A DNA stretch of 64,000 nt from positions 1 through 64,000 of the forward strand of contig NZ_VFSD01000020.1 in the NCBI RefSeq assembly GCF_014332515.1, given 5' to 3'. Source of the stretch: Pontibacter beigongshangensis (GTDB lineage: Bacteria > Bacteroidota > Bacteroidia > Cytophagales > Hymenobacteraceae). Shown here piece by piece: positions 34,094 to 43,402 of this stretch. How positions within the stretch are numbered: position 1 is the first letter of the stretch; each line of letters opens with the position of its first letter. The notes under the pieces were generated by a model. It was not told the DNA's origin. It saw nothing but the letters and a program-made list of their open reading frames with translations, and did no database searches. The position numbers were made by a program, and so were the translations under genes.

Positions 34094-35398
34094 ATGTATG
34101 ATATTTTTAGAGGGCTTATTGGCTTAGCAGCTATTCTGGCCATAGCTTTCCTTTTCTCAAAGAACAAAAAAATCATAAGTTGGAGGCTGGTAGGGTTTGG
34201 GCTTTTTATCCAGTTGTTTTTCGGAATACTTGTTACTAAAGTGCCATTTATAGCCAGCGTGTTTGGCTGGGTAAGCCGGCGCTTCGTCACCTTTCTCGAT
34301 TTCTCGCAGGCCGGGGCGCAGTTCCTGTTCGGCAACCTGGCCAACCCGGATCAGAATGCAGGCCTGGGCTTTATCTTTGCCTTCTCGGTGCTTCCTACCA
34401 TCATCTTTTTTTCTGCTGTGTCGGCTGGTCTGTATTACCTGGGCGTACTGCAGAAGATCGTGTATGGCATTGCCTGGGTTATGTCGAAGGGCATGCGGCT
34501 TTCGGGTGCTGAGAGCCTTTCTGCTGCCGGCAACATCTTTCTGGGGCAAACGGAGGCACCGCTGCTGGTGCGCCCGTTCATTAGCCGCATGACGCGCTCT
34601 GAGCTGATGTGCCTGATGACAGGTGGCATGGCGACCCTGGCCGGTGGAGTGCTGGCGGCCTATGTCTCTTTTCTGGGTGGTACGGACCCGGCTGAGAAAG
34701 CCATTTTCGCTGCCCACCTGCTTACCGCCTCTGTCATGAACGCCCCGGCTGGTATTGTGCTTGCCAAGATCCTGGTGCCGGAAACGGAGCCCGAAAAAAT
34801 AAACACGCAGCTGGAGGTAAATGAGGAACAACTGGGGGTGAACCTGGTGGACGCCCTCTCACGCGGGGCGGCCGACGGCCTGCGCCTGGCAGCCAATGTA
34901 GGGGGCATGCTGCTTGCTTTTATAGCCGTGATCGCCATGGTCAATTACCTGCTCACCGACATGATCGGTGCCTGGACCGGCCTGAATGAGCTGGTGGTAG
35001 CCAGCACCAACGGGCAGTTTCATGGTTTCTCGCTGCAGTATATCTTGGGACAGATTTTCCGGGTTTTCGCCTTTCTGATGGGAGTGGCCTGGTCAGAGTC
35101 GTTGCAGGTTGGCAGTTTGCTCGGCCAGAAAACGGCCATCAACGAATTTGTGGCTTACCTGGACCTGGCCAAAATGAAGAGTGAAAATTCACTTTCCACA
35201 AAATCCATTGTAATGGCGACTTATGCCTTGTGCGGCTTCTCCAACTTTAGCTCCATTGCGATCCAGATCGGGGGTATTGGCAGCATGGCCCCAAACCAAC
35301 AGGGAAACCTCTCCAAGCTCGGATTTATCGCCTTGCTGGGTGCCTCCCTCGCCTGCATGATGACGGCTACGATTGCGGGCATGCTTTACGAAGTGTAG
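34094..35398 (+). CDS. NupC-type concentrative nucleoside transporter
   Basis: 434 residues from the ATG at 34094; the frame is open further upstream through the terminator T-tract, which is not coding. Nine or so membrane segments with CNT-family motifs FGWVSRRFVTFLDFSQAG, GQTEAPLLVRPFI and CGFSNFSSIAIQIGGIGSM. It imports nucleosides with Na+ or H+. Inner membrane. Confidence 0.93.
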   Translation: MYDIFRGLIGLAAILAIAFLFSKNKKIISWRLVGFGLFIQLFFGILVTKVPFIASVFGWVSRRFVTFLDFSQAGAQFLFGNLANPDQNAGLGFIFAFSVLPTIIFFSAVSAGLYYLGVLQKIVYGIAWVMSKGMRLSGAESLSAAGNIFLGQTEAPLLVRPFISRMTRSELMCLMTGGMATLAGGVLAAYVSFLGGTDPAEKAIFAAHLLTASVMNAPAGIVLAKILVPETEPEKINTQLEVNEEQLGVNLVDALSRGAADGLRLAANVGGMLLAFIAVIAMVNYLLTDMIGAWTGLNELVVASTNGQFHGFSLQYILGQIFRVFAFLMGVAWSESLQVGSLLGQKTAINEFVAYLDLAKMKSENSLSTKSIVMATYALCGFSNFSSIAIQIGGIGSMAPNQQGNLSKLGFIALLGASLACMMTATIAGMLYEV

Positions 35399-35442
35399 CA
35401 ATAAGACACCAGACGCAGGATATCAGGCACCGGATTTTTTTG

Positions 35443-35471
35443 ATTATTCTAATTAAAATGGCCCTCCAGCG
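35443..35471 (-). repeat. Dispersed ~30-bp repeat, copy 5
   Basis: Minus-strand orientation; GCGCTGGAGGGCC then ATTTTAATTAGAATAAT. A GCAGCAG run is beside it. Confidence 0.7.
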
Positions 35472-35514
35472 CTACATACCACTGCTGCTGCACCTGCTGC
35501 AGGCTAAAACAAAA

Positions 35515-35534
35515 GGGCGCTACATGTAGCGCCC
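35515..35534 (-). terminator. Intrinsic terminator of the Mla-type ABC operon
   Basis: 20-bp palindrome GGGCGCTACATGTAGCGCCC followed, on the minus strand, by TTTTGTTTT. Confidence 0.8.
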
Positions 35535-35569
35535 ACCTATATCAACCAAAGCCTGGCCCCTAAACGGAG

Positions 35570-36376
35570 CTAGCTGTTTCCCTCATTTCTTTCTTCCTCC
35601 ATCCGCTCTTCTTCTACACGCTCATCTTCTACTTTCTTCGCGTCACGCATCAGGCGGTTGGCAAAAATGAAGTCGTTCAGCTCTTTAATGTCGGTGTCCA
35701 TTATTTCTTCGCTGTTGCCCTCCCAGAGCTTTTTGCCCTGGTACAGGAACATGATCTTGTCGCCGATCTCAATAACTGAGTTCATGTCGTGGGTTACAAT
35801 GATGGTGGTGATGTTATACTCCTCCGTTATCTCTTTAATCAGCTCATCTATGGTGATAGCCGTCTGAGGATCAAGGCCGGAGTTGGGCTCATCGCAAAAC
35901 AGGTAGGTACAGTTGGGGGCAATGGCACGGGCTATGCCTACGCGTTTTTTCATACCGCCGCTGAGCTCAGAGGGCATTTTCATGTTTGCATTTTCAAGGC
36001 CAACCCGGCTCAGGCAAAAGTTCACACGGTCCATGCGCTCGCTCTTGCTCATTTGGGTGAGCATCCGCAGCGGGAACTCCACGTTTTCCTCCACGTTCAT
36101 AGAGTCGAAGAGGGCAGAGCCCTGGAAAAGCATGCCGATCTTGCGCCGGATTTCCTGCCGGATATCGAGCTTGTTGTTGGTGTAGTAGGTGCCGTCGAAG
36201 GTGACGCTGCCGATATCAGGCTTTATCAGACCTACAATGCATTTAAGCAAAACGCTTTTGCCGGTGCCGCTGGCTCCAAGCAGCAGGTTAGTCTTGCCGG
36301 TCTCAAACACGCCGCTCACGCCATCGAGCACTTTCTTCCCGCCGAATGATTTATGGATATTATGAATCTCAATCAT
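35570..36376 (-). CDS. MlaF-like ABC transporter ATPase
   Basis: 268 residues. Walker A GASGTGKS (~36-43), signature LSGGMKKRVGIARAI, Walker B YLFCDEPNSGLDP, and switch His in IIVTHDMNS. The Glu/Arg-rich C-terminal tail (VEDERVEEERMEEERNE) is low complexity. With the permease upstream (16 bp apart) it forms a phospholipid-transport MlaFE-like pair that maintains outer-membrane lipid asymmetry; an MCE protein is not seen in this window. Confidence 0.92.
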   Translation of the reverse strand: MIEIHNIHKSFGGKKVLDGVSGVFETGKTNLLLGASGTGKSVLLKCIVGLIKPDIGSVTFDGTYYTNNKLDIRQEIRRKIGMLFQGSALFDSMNVEENVEFPLRMLTQMSKSERMDRVNFCLSRVGLENANMKMPSELSGGMKKRVGIARAIAPNCTYLFCDEPNSGLDPQTAITIDELIKEITEEYNITTIIVTHDMNSVIEIGDKIMFLYQGKKLWEGNSEEIMDTDIKELNDFIFANRLMRDAKKVEDERVEEERMEEERNEGNS

Positions 36377-36392
36377 AGTTTTTCAGAACACA

Positions 36393-37124
36393 TCATAGTA
36401 ACAGTTGCGCCAGCACAAAGTCGGCGATTAGTATGGCAATTACGCTGTTGGTGACGGCCTTGGTACTTGCCTCACCTACTTCCAGGGCTCCGCCTTCTGT
36501 TTTGTAGCCCTGAAAAGAGGAGATGGAGGAGATCAGATAAGCAAAGACCACAGATTTTATGAGGGCAAAAAGAATATTGTAAGGTACAAAATCTCCTCTG
36601 ATACCGGTAATGTATTCCTGGGGTGTGATCTCACCGGACAGGGCACCGGCCACGAATCCACCGCCGATCGAGAGAAACATGGCAATGATAACCAGCATCG
36701 GGAACACAAAAACGGCCGCCATGATCTTGGGCAGCACCAGGTAAGAGGCCGAGTTGATGCCCATTACCTCCAGCGCATCTACCTGCTCGGTTATCTTCAT
36801 GGTGCCAAGGCCGCCTGCAATGTTGGAGCCCACTTTGCCAGCCAGCACAATAGAGGTAATGGTGGGGGCCAGTTCCAGCAGCGTCATCTCGCGCACCATA
36901 AAACCGATGGTAGAGCGCGGTATAAGGGCGTTGGTAAGGTTATACGAAATCTGCACACAGGTTACTGCGCCTATAAAGGTCGATACAATGGCCACAATTA
37001 CGATGGAGTTGATGCCGATAAGGATGGCCTCGTCTATGGTTCGGTTGAATAATATTTTGGGAGCCTCCCCCCGCGAGAGGAGACTTTGGATGAACAGAAG
37101 ATACTTGCCGAAATTTGTTAACAT
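36393..37124 (-). CDS. MlaE-like ABC transporter permease
   Basis: 243 residues with about five membrane segments. Diagnostic MlaE/YrbE motifs: IGINSIVIVAIVSTFIGAV, ELAPTITSIVLAGKVGSNIA, LGTMKITEQVDALEVMGIN. First gene of the operon with the ATPase. Inner membrane; moves phospholipid or lipophilic substrate. Confidence 0.93.
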   Translation of the reverse strand: MLTNFGKYLLFIQSLLSRGEAPKILFNRTIDEAILIGINSIVIVAIVSTFIGAVTCVQISYNLTNALIPRSTIGFMVREMTLLELAPTITSIVLAGKVGSNIAGGLGTMKITEQVDALEVMGINSASYLVLPKIMAAVFVFPMLVIIAMFLSIGGGFVAGALSGEITPQEYITGIRGDFVPYNILFALIKSVVFAYLISSISSFQGYKTEGGALEVGEASTKAVTNSVIAILIADFVLAQLLL

Positions 37125-37237
37125 ATAAGGCTGTTACGCAGGGTATAGTGGATGTTACGTAAGTTCAATTTAAAAATCATGTAATAATAGCTATATTACG
37201 TCTAAAATTGTAAAACACATAGAACTCATTTCTTATT

Positions 37238-37948
37238 ATGCAGCGATACATTCTTGTAACAGGCGGAACAAAGGGAATCGGAAGGGCCATCATCGAGCAG
37301 TTCGCCAAAGACGGCTTTCATATCCTGACCTGTTCCCGAAACGAGAAAGACCTGCAAAAGTTGAAGCTGGAGATTGAACAGGCCTACACTTTTACCAAGG
37401 TTTATTATCAGGAGGCCGATTTAAGCGAGAAAAAATCGGTCGACCGCTTTGTTGCTTATGTGAACGAACTGGGTATACAGCCCGATGTGCTGGTCAACAA
37501 CAGCGGCCTGTATATACCTGGTAAAATTTACGAAGAGCCCGCAGAGGCGCTTCCCCACATGATCAGCACCAACCTCTACAGCGCCTATTACATTACCAAA
37601 GCCTTTGTGCCGGATATGGTACGGCGGCGGTCAGGGCACATCTTTAACCTCTGTTCCACGGCCAGCATCACCCCTTATATTAACGGGGGCTCTTACTGCA
37701 TCTCTAAATTTGCGCTCTATGGCATGACCCAGGTGCTGCGCGAGGAGATGAAGGAGCATCGGGTAAAAGTGACTGCCGTTATTCCGGGTGCCACGCTCAC
37801 GGCCAGCTGGGAAGGGGTAGACCTGCCGCCGGAGCGTTTCATTAAGCCGGAAGATGTGGCCAGCGCCATCTACAGTGCCTACCACCTCTCCGAAAACAGC
37901 GTGGTGGAGGAAATCCTGATCAGGCCGCAATTAGGCGATATCAATTAA
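37238..37948 (+). CDS. Short-chain dehydrogenase/reductase
   Basis: 236 residues, classical SDR. NAD(P) motif TGGTKGIGRA near the N-terminus, NNSG, catalytic Ser with SYCISKFA (YxxxK). FabG or 3-ketoacyl-reductase-like; a C-terminal LLIRP-type end is common to the Bacteroidota ketoacyl reductases. Cytoplasmic. A MITE copy follows it, and a second SDR gene lies 311 bp further on. Confidence 0.88.
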   Translation: MQRYILVTGGTKGIGRAIIEQFAKDGFHILTCSRNEKDLQKLKLEIEQAYTFTKVYYQEADLSEKKSVDRFVAYVNELGIQPDVLVNNSGLYIPGKIYEEPAEALPHMISTNLYSAYYITKAFVPDMVRRRSGHIFNLCSTASITPYINGGSYCISKFALYGMTQVLREEMKEHRVKVTAVIPGATLTASWEGVDLPPERFIKPEDVASAIYSAYHLSENSVVEEILIRPQLGDIN

Positions 37949-37970
37949 TCGGGTGCCTTGCCAAGAGCTT

Positions 37971-38110
37971 TATAGGCTGCGGCTTAACTTCCCGGAACCA
38001 CACATTGCCTCACCTGGAGAAAAAACGGAACATGTATCACGCTACACGACGTTTTACTATTGGTATAGAAGGTGAATTAAATTCCGTTCAGTGGTGCCGC
38101 TGACTAAATA
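37971..38110. repeat. MITE copy 2 (140 bp, diverged)
   Basis: Left end TATAGGCTGCGGCTTAACTT and right end imperfectly complementary, with the interior word GTATCACGCTACACGACG like copy 1. Confidence 0.65.
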
Positions 38111-38148
38111 GGCTGCACCTGGCCGGTAGTTCAGCATGGCGTACTTCT

Positions 38149-38178
38149 CTCCGGAGGGCCAAATTCATTAGAATAATT
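38149..38178 (+). repeat. Dispersed ~30-bp repeat, copy 6
   Basis: CTCCGGAGGGCC, then AAATTCATTAGAATAATT. Confidence 0.75.
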
Positions 38179-38259
38179 TCATTGTGTGGCTATTGCCTCA
38201 GCAGGCCATAGCACTTACAGGAAATATTAGTATCGGTTAAACTTCGTAAATTATCTGCT

Positions 38260-38964
38260 ATGAAAATAAAAGGCAAAGTTGCTGTAGTGACCGGCGTAAG
38301 CCACGGCATAGGACTGGCAACGGTGCAGGCACTCCTGGAGAAAGGCGTGAAGGTGGCTGGCTGGGGAAGGACATCTCCGGAACTGGAGCACAGCAACTTC
38401 CACTTTATTCCCTGCGACGTCCGGAAGCCGGAGTCCGTGCAGGAAGCATTTGACCAGACACTGCACAAACTCAAAGGACCTGTGACGATACTCGTAAACA
38501 ATGCCGGCCTGGGTATTCAGGCCAACCTGGAAGAGCAGACACTGGAAGACTGGCACACCATGTTCGACACCAATGTGCATGGTCTATTTTATTGCACGCG
38601 GCAGGTGCTTCCGGGCATGAAGGAGCAGGAGGAGGGGCACATTATCAATATCTCCTCCATTGCGGGTAAGAACCCCGTGCCGGGCATGGTGGGGTATGCG
38701 GCCACCAAACATGCCGTAACCGGCATTTCGCACTCGCTGTTTATGGAGGTCCGGGAGTTTGGCATCAAAGTTACCTGTATTTACCCTGGCTCCACCAGCA
38801 CCAACTTCTTCGACAACATAGACAACTCCCCGGCCAGCCCCAACATGATGCGCCCCGAAGACATTGCCTCTACCATTGTGCACGTACTGGAGTCGCACCC
38901 TAACTATCACCACGTGGATATAGAAGTGCGTCCGCTTATGCCAAAAGGGAAGCAAAAGAAATAG
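38260..38964 (+). CDS. Short-chain dehydrogenase/reductase
   Basis: 234 residues. TGVSHGIGLAT cofactor motif, NNAGLG, and catalytic Ser with GYAATKHA (YxxxK). Related to the SDR at 37238 but not a close copy, so not a recent duplication. Likely NADP-dependent ketone or 3-ketoacyl reductase; substrate unknown. Confidence 0.88.
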   Translation: MKIKGKVAVVTGVSHGIGLATVQALLEKGVKVAGWGRTSPELEHSNFHFIPCDVRKPESVQEAFDQTLHKLKGPVTILVNNAGLGIQANLEEQTLEDWHTMFDTNVHGLFYCTRQVLPGMKEQEEGHIINISSIAGKNPVPGMVGYAATKHAVTGISHSLFMEVREFGIKVTCIYPGSTSTNFFDNIDNSPASPNMMRPEDIASTIVHVLESHPNYHHVDIEVRPLMPKGKQKK

Positions 38965-39115
38965 CAACAGAGCCGCCTGATTTTTGTAGTTTTGCCTCCG
39001 CGAATTGTTTAGCAGGTCAGAATGCAGGAATTATCAGTGCACCTCTCTGGCAGCATTTTTGAAAGGAAAAAGCAATCACGCGTAACGCTTTATCCATTTA
39101 AAACCGGAAAGTAAG

Positions 39116-40033
39116 TTGTCTGTTGAAGTAAAAGGTTTAACCAAAATATTCGGGTCGCAGCGCGCCGTAGACGATATTTCGTTCTCGGTGGGGCAGGGGC
39201 AGATACTGGGTTTTCTGGGACCGAACGGGGCCGGCAAGTCCACCACCATGAAAATTGCCACCTGCTACCTTCCGCCCAGTTCCGGCACCGTGCTGGTAAA
39301 TGGCCACGACGTGACCCAGGACACCATGGCGGTGCGGCGGCACGTAGGCTACCTGCCGGAGCACAACCCGCTCTACCTCGATATGTATGTGCACGAGTAC
39401 CTGCGCTTTGTAGCCTCCATTTATGGGCTTAAAGGCAGCAACGCGAACAGTAGAGTGCAGGAGATGGTGGAGCTGTGCGGCCTCGGGCTGGAGCAGAGCA
39501 AAAAAATAGGCGCCCTTTCCAAAGGCTACCGCCAGCGGGTTGGGCTGGCCCAGGCCCTGGTGCACGACCCGCAGGTGCTCATCCTTGATGAGCCTACCAC
39601 CGGCCTCGACCCCAACCAGATCGTGGAAATCCGCTCGCTTATCAAGCAAGTTGGTCAGAACAAAACCGTTATTTTCTCGACACATATCATGCAGGAGGTA
39701 ACGGCCATCTGCGATCGTGTGGTAATCATTAACCGGGGTAAGCTGGTGGCCGACAGTGATGTGGCGACCCTGCAGGCGGGTAGCCGAAACGAGAAAATTA
39801 CGCTGGTGGAGTTTGAGCAACCCATCTCCACGAATCTGCTGCAGTCTATTCCGGGCGTGTTGCAGGTAAGCCCCGCGCAGCAGCCGCACACCTACCGTGT
39901 TACCTCCCGCAAAGATGCCGACATCCGGTCCGCCGTGTTCAGGATCGCCTCCGAACAAAACTGGCCACTGGTAGGGCTGCGGCAGGAGGAGAACTCCCTG
40001 GAGAAGATATTTCAACAACTGACAAGGAGCTAG
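39116..40033 (+). CDS. gldA: Gliding motility ABC transporter ATPase GldA
   Basis: 305 residues, TTG start. Walker A GPNGAGKST, signature LSKGYRQRVGLAQAL, Walker B VLILDEPTTGLDP, then a C-terminal ~80-residue domain (ENSLEKIFQQLT end) typical of GldA. It works with the membrane parts GldF and GldG in the type-9-secretion-linked gliding machinery; GldFG genes follow 576 bp later on the same strand. An ordinary ABC exporter ATPase is an alternative, but the neighbours support GldA. Confidence 0.88.
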   Translation: MSVEVKGLTKIFGSQRAVDDISFSVGQGQILGFLGPNGAGKSTTMKIATCYLPPSSGTVLVNGHDVTQDTMAVRRHVGYLPEHNPLYLDMYVHEYLRFVASIYGLKGSNANSRVQEMVELCGLGLEQSKKIGALSKGYRQRVGLAQALVHDPQVLILDEPTTGLDPNQIVEIRSLIKQVGQNKTVIFSTHIMQEVTAICDRVVIINRGKLVADSDVATLQAGSRNEKITLVEFEQPISTNLLQSIPGVLQVSPAQQPHTYRVTSRKDADIRSAVFRIASEQNWPLVGLRQEENSLEKIFQQLTRS

Positions 40034-40609
40034 ATGTGAGTGCTTTGCCAAATTCTAATTTAGAAACTGAAGTTACGCATGAATTTACTTTAGGAGGAGA
40101 AGTCCCCATGGGGGTAGAGGCCTTTAGCCGTCTGACTACGGGTGGTATCAGCCATAAAAGCTGCTCCGCCCGCCCCTGTTGTGTGTTTTCACCAACAGGC
40201 ATCCCTGCGATGGAGGGCAACTGAGCAGGATAATTCTCGTCAGCAGGAAGTTCGCAGTTTCTCCAGGGCCTGGATGGCTGCGTAGGCTCAAAGTGAGCTT
40301 CGCTTGCAGGTGAAAACACCCAGCAAGGGCAGGTATTCTTGACTGTGAAAAAATAGAATTCCCATTGCTTAACGGGTACGGGGTAGGGGCCCCTCGATTA
40401 AGAAGGGGTAAGGGGATGTTTTAGGAATTGTCGGAATTAGTGCCGACAGCAAGTAAAGAAATCTTTAATATATGTTCTCAGTTGTAATTCATCCCTCAAC
40501 CACCTTCAAAGGGAGACAAAAAGAATTCTCTCAAATTAAAATTACTTATATGTACAGGCTAATCTGTTCTTTCAGTTAAACCTAACATCTAGCATCTACA
40601 GTATAAAAA
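40034..40609. other. 576-bp gap between gldA and gldF
   Basis: No credible gene; short ORFs lack any family. An inverted repeat GTGTTTTCACC (40181) / GGTGAAAACAC (40309) encloses ~120 bp. The tail is rich in runs such as GGGTAGGGGCCCCT. Perhaps a decayed insertion. Confidence 0.5.
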
Positions 40610-41338
40610 ATGCTTGCTATACTAAAAAAAGAATTTAATGGCTTCCTGAACTCGCTTATCGCCTACATCGTGATAGCGGTGTTCCTGGTAGCGACAGGGA
40701 TGTTTATGTGGGTGTTTCCGGAGAGCAACGTGCTGGACTATGGCTTTGCCGACATGCAGACGCTTTTTAACATGGCCCCCTGGCTGTTTCTATTCCTGAT
40801 CCCGGCAATTACCATGCGTACTTTTGCTGAAGAAAAACGCGAGGGCACCATCGAACTACTCCTGACCAAACCAATCACGGATCTGCAGCTGATACTAGGC
40901 AAATACCTGGCGGCGCTGCTGCTGGCCCTGTTTGCGCTGCTGCCTACGCTGCTCTACTACTACTCGGTGTACGAACTGGGCAACCCCTCTGGCAACATAG
41001 ACTCTGCGGCCGTGGTAGGCTCTTATCTGGGGCTGGTTTTTCTGGCAGGTGTTTTCTGTGCCATCGGGGTGCTTGCCTCCTCTGTTTCTGATAACCAGAT
41101 CATCTCGTTTGTCATAGCTGTTTTCCTTTGCTACATCTTCTATACGGGGTTTGATCTGATCGCTACCTTACCAGTGTGGGGCAGCTCCAGTTATTATGTG
41201 AGCCAACTCGGCATCGCCTATCATTACAGCAGCATCAGCAAAGGTCTTATTGATTCGCGGGATGTGCTATATTTTCTGAGCGTGATTGCGCTGATGATTC
41301 TATCCACTACACTTGTCCTGAAAAGCAGAAAATGGTAA
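40610..41338 (+). CDS. gldF: Gliding motility ABC permease GldF
   Basis: 242 residues with six membrane segments. The opening LAILKKEFNGFLNSLIAYIV and RTFAEEKREGTIELLLTKPI motif are typical of GldF/ABC-2 permeases. It overlaps gldG by seven bases (ATGGTAA). Role: membrane part of the GldAFG complex. Confidence 0.93.
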   Translation: MLAILKKEFNGFLNSLIAYIVIAVFLVATGMFMWVFPESNVLDYGFADMQTLFNMAPWLFLFLIPAITMRTFAEEKREGTIELLLTKPITDLQLILGKYLAALLLALFALLPTLLYYYSVYELGNPSGNIDSAAVVGSYLGLVFLAGVFCAIGVLASSVSDNQIISFVIAVFLCYIFYTGFDLIATLPVWGSSSYYVSQLGIAYHYSSISKGLIDSRDVLYFLSVIALMILSTTLVLKSRKW

Positions 41339-43041
41339 CAGAGCAGCCGCAACAAACTAAAGCAAAACGCAGCCGCGACATCATCAGGTTCCTGCTATGG
41401 GTAGGGGGCATTATCCTGCTGAACGTGCTGGCAGCCACCTATTTTTTCCGGATCGACCTGACCGAAGACAAGCGCTACACCATCGCCCCGGTAACCAAAC
41501 AGATGCTCACTAACCTCGACGATGACGTGGTGGTGGAGGTGTATCTGGAAGGTGATTTTCCGGCAGGTTTCAAGCGGCTGCAGCAGTCGGTGCGCGAAAC
41601 GCTGAACGAGTTTAAAGTGTATGCCGGCGGCAACATCCGGACAGTCTTCATTGACCCAACGGCCATTCCGAACGATACCGCTCGTGCCCAGTACTTTACG
41701 CAGCTCGCCCAAAAGGGCATTATGCCCACCAACCTGCGGGCCAGTGAAGATGGCAAGCAGGTGGAGCGGCTGGTGTTTCCGGGGGCTGTGGTGAAGTACA
41801 AAGGCAAGGAGGCCACTGTAAACCTGCTGAAGGGCAACCTGGCTGCCTCGGCCGAGCAGCGCCTGAACCAGTCGGTGGAGGGAGTGGAGTACGAGCTGGC
41901 CACTGCCATCCGGAAAGTGGCTTTTCCATCGCAGCGCACCATTGGCTACCTGATGGGGCAGGGGCAGCTGGAGATGGAGCAGGTGGCCGACCTGGTGGGA
42001 TCTTTGGGCGAGTACTACCGGGTGGCTCGCGGGGAACTGTCGCAGATACCGGACCTGCAGGGCCTCGACTTAATCATTGTTGCCAAACCGACGCAGCCTT
42101 TTTCGGAGCTGGATAAGTACAAGATCGACCAGTTTATCATGAACGGAGGCAAGGCTGTATTTTTTGTCGATGCCCTGCAGGCAGACATGGACAGCCTGGG
42201 CTCGGGCGGTATGTTCGCCATGCCCTACAACCTGAACCTCGACGACCTGCTGTTCCGCTACGGGGTGCGCCTTAACCCCGAGATGATCATGGACCTCAAC
42301 TCGGGCTTTATTCCGGTCGTGACGGGCTACCTGGGCGACCGGCCGCAGACCGAGATGATCAACTGGCGCTTTTACCCGCTGCTCAACAACTTCAGCCAGC
42401 ACCCCGTTACCCGCAACCTGGATGCCGTCTATACCAAATTTGTAGGCACGATGGATACGGTGCGGGCAGATGGCATCCGGAAAACACCGCTGATTTTTAC
42501 CTCCAACTACTCCAGGGTGCTGCAGCCGCCGGTACCTGTCACGCTGGAGGAAGCACGCATGGAGGTGAGGCCCGAGCAGTTCTCGGCCGGTCCGCAGCCG
42601 GTTGGATATTTGCTGGAAGGTAAGTTTACCTCGCTTTTCAGGAACAGGCGTGCCCCGCAAGGAGCAGCTGCTACCGCCGTGAAAGAGGTTGGCGTGGCAT
42701 CCAGGATCGCAGTGTTCTCAGACGGGGACCTGGTGCGCAACGACGTGAACCCCCGCACCGGGCAACCTTACGAACTGGGCTTCGACAGGTACAACAACGT
42801 GAAGTTTGCCAATAAGGAGCTGGCGCTGAACACCATCCACTACATGCTCGACTCAGAAGGGCTCATAAACGTGCGCAGCAAGGAGATAAAGCTGCGGCCG
42901 CTTGACAGAATACGGGTAAAGGAGGAACGCGGCACCTGGCAACTACTCAACCTGGTGCTGCCGATCGTACTCCTGACTATTTTCGGCTTTCTGCGCTTCT
43001 ACCTTCGCAAGCGGAAGTACGAGCGGAGGGCTGATGGCTGA
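41332..43041 (+). CDS. gldG: Gliding motility protein GldG
   Basis: 569 residues. One N-terminal span (IIRFLLWVGGIILLNVLAATYF), a long periplasmic ABC-associated IFT-like domain (LGEYYRVARGELSQIPDLQG ... GGKAVFFVDAL), and a C-terminal span (LLNLVLPIVLLTIFGFLRFY). Standard length for GldG. Third partner of GldA and GldF, co-translated with gldF. Confidence 0.93.
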   Translation: MVTEQPQQTKAKRSRDIIRFLLWVGGIILLNVLAATYFFRIDLTEDKRYTIAPVTKQMLTNLDDDVVVEVYLEGDFPAGFKRLQQSVRETLNEFKVYAGGNIRTVFIDPTAIPNDTARAQYFTQLAQKGIMPTNLRASEDGKQVERLVFPGAVVKYKGKEATVNLLKGNLAASAEQRLNQSVEGVEYELATAIRKVAFPSQRTIGYLMGQGQLEMEQVADLVGSLGEYYRVARGELSQIPDLQGLDLIIVAKPTQPFSELDKYKIDQFIMNGGKAVFFVDALQADMDSLGSGGMFAMPYNLNLDDLLFRYGVRLNPEMIMDLNSGFIPVVTGYLGDRPQTEMINWRFYPLLNNFSQHPVTRNLDAVYTKFVGTMDTVRADGIRKTPLIFTSNYSRVLQPPVPVTLEEARMEVRPEQFSAGPQPVGYLLEGKFTSLFRNRRAPQGAAATAVKEVGVASRIAVFSDGDLVRNDVNPRTGQPYELGFDRYNNVKFANKELALNTIHYMLDSEGLINVRSKEIKLRPLDRIRVKEERGTWQLLNLVLPIVLLTIFGFLRFYLRKRKYERRADG

Positions 43042-43155
43042 TTATTAAATGGTTGATTGGGAGATTTGAAGATAAGGCGATCAGAGATTTGATACCAATG
43101 CTCCACCAATTTGATTTTTAGAAAGGCAACATGCGTGTAGAGCTGTCAAAATATG

Positions 43156-43185
43156 CTCTGGAGGGGCATTCTTATTAGAATAATT
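43156..43185 (+). repeat. Dispersed ~30-bp repeat, copy 7
   Basis: CTCTGGAGGGGC, then ATTCTTATTAGAATAATT. Confidence 0.75.
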
Positions 43186-43368
43186 GTTTCCCCGGTTATT
43201 TTTAAGGCTGCATCCCCGTTTACAAACAAATGGTTGTTCGGTTGGTTTTCAGGAAATCAGGGAGCGGAAGCGCAAGTTTCTGTATGGCACCTTTTCCTTT
43301 TCCTTCAAAAAAGAAGTAATTCGCAAAAAAGGGCTTACCTTACCCGTAGGACAAATGCGAATTATTTA

Positions 43369-43376
43369 TAACTTTG
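43369..43376 (+). promoter_or_regulatory. -7 box TAACTTTG for dnaN
   Basis: TAnnTTTG match 26 bases before the dnaN start codon. Confidence 0.6.
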
Positions 43377-43402
43377 TCCAAAGAACATTATAGGCACTCG
43401 TA

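Larger units (their letters stand above)
37949..38259. other. 311-bp intergenic stretch between two SDR genes
   Basis: Filled by a MITE copy (37971-38110) and one copy of the dispersed 30-bp repeat (38149-38178). Confidence 0.65.
43042..43402. other. Intergenic stretch between gldG and dnaN
   Basis: Contains one 30-bp repeat copy (43156-43185) and the dnaN promoter box. The GGAGATTTGAAGATAAGG-type words at 43069-43093 recall one inverted-arm family, but no partner arm was found. Confidence 0.55.

Noticed and set aside
40036..40224. 62-codon ORF after gldA
   Set aside because: No family, atypical composition, and adjacent sequence looks like decayed DNA.
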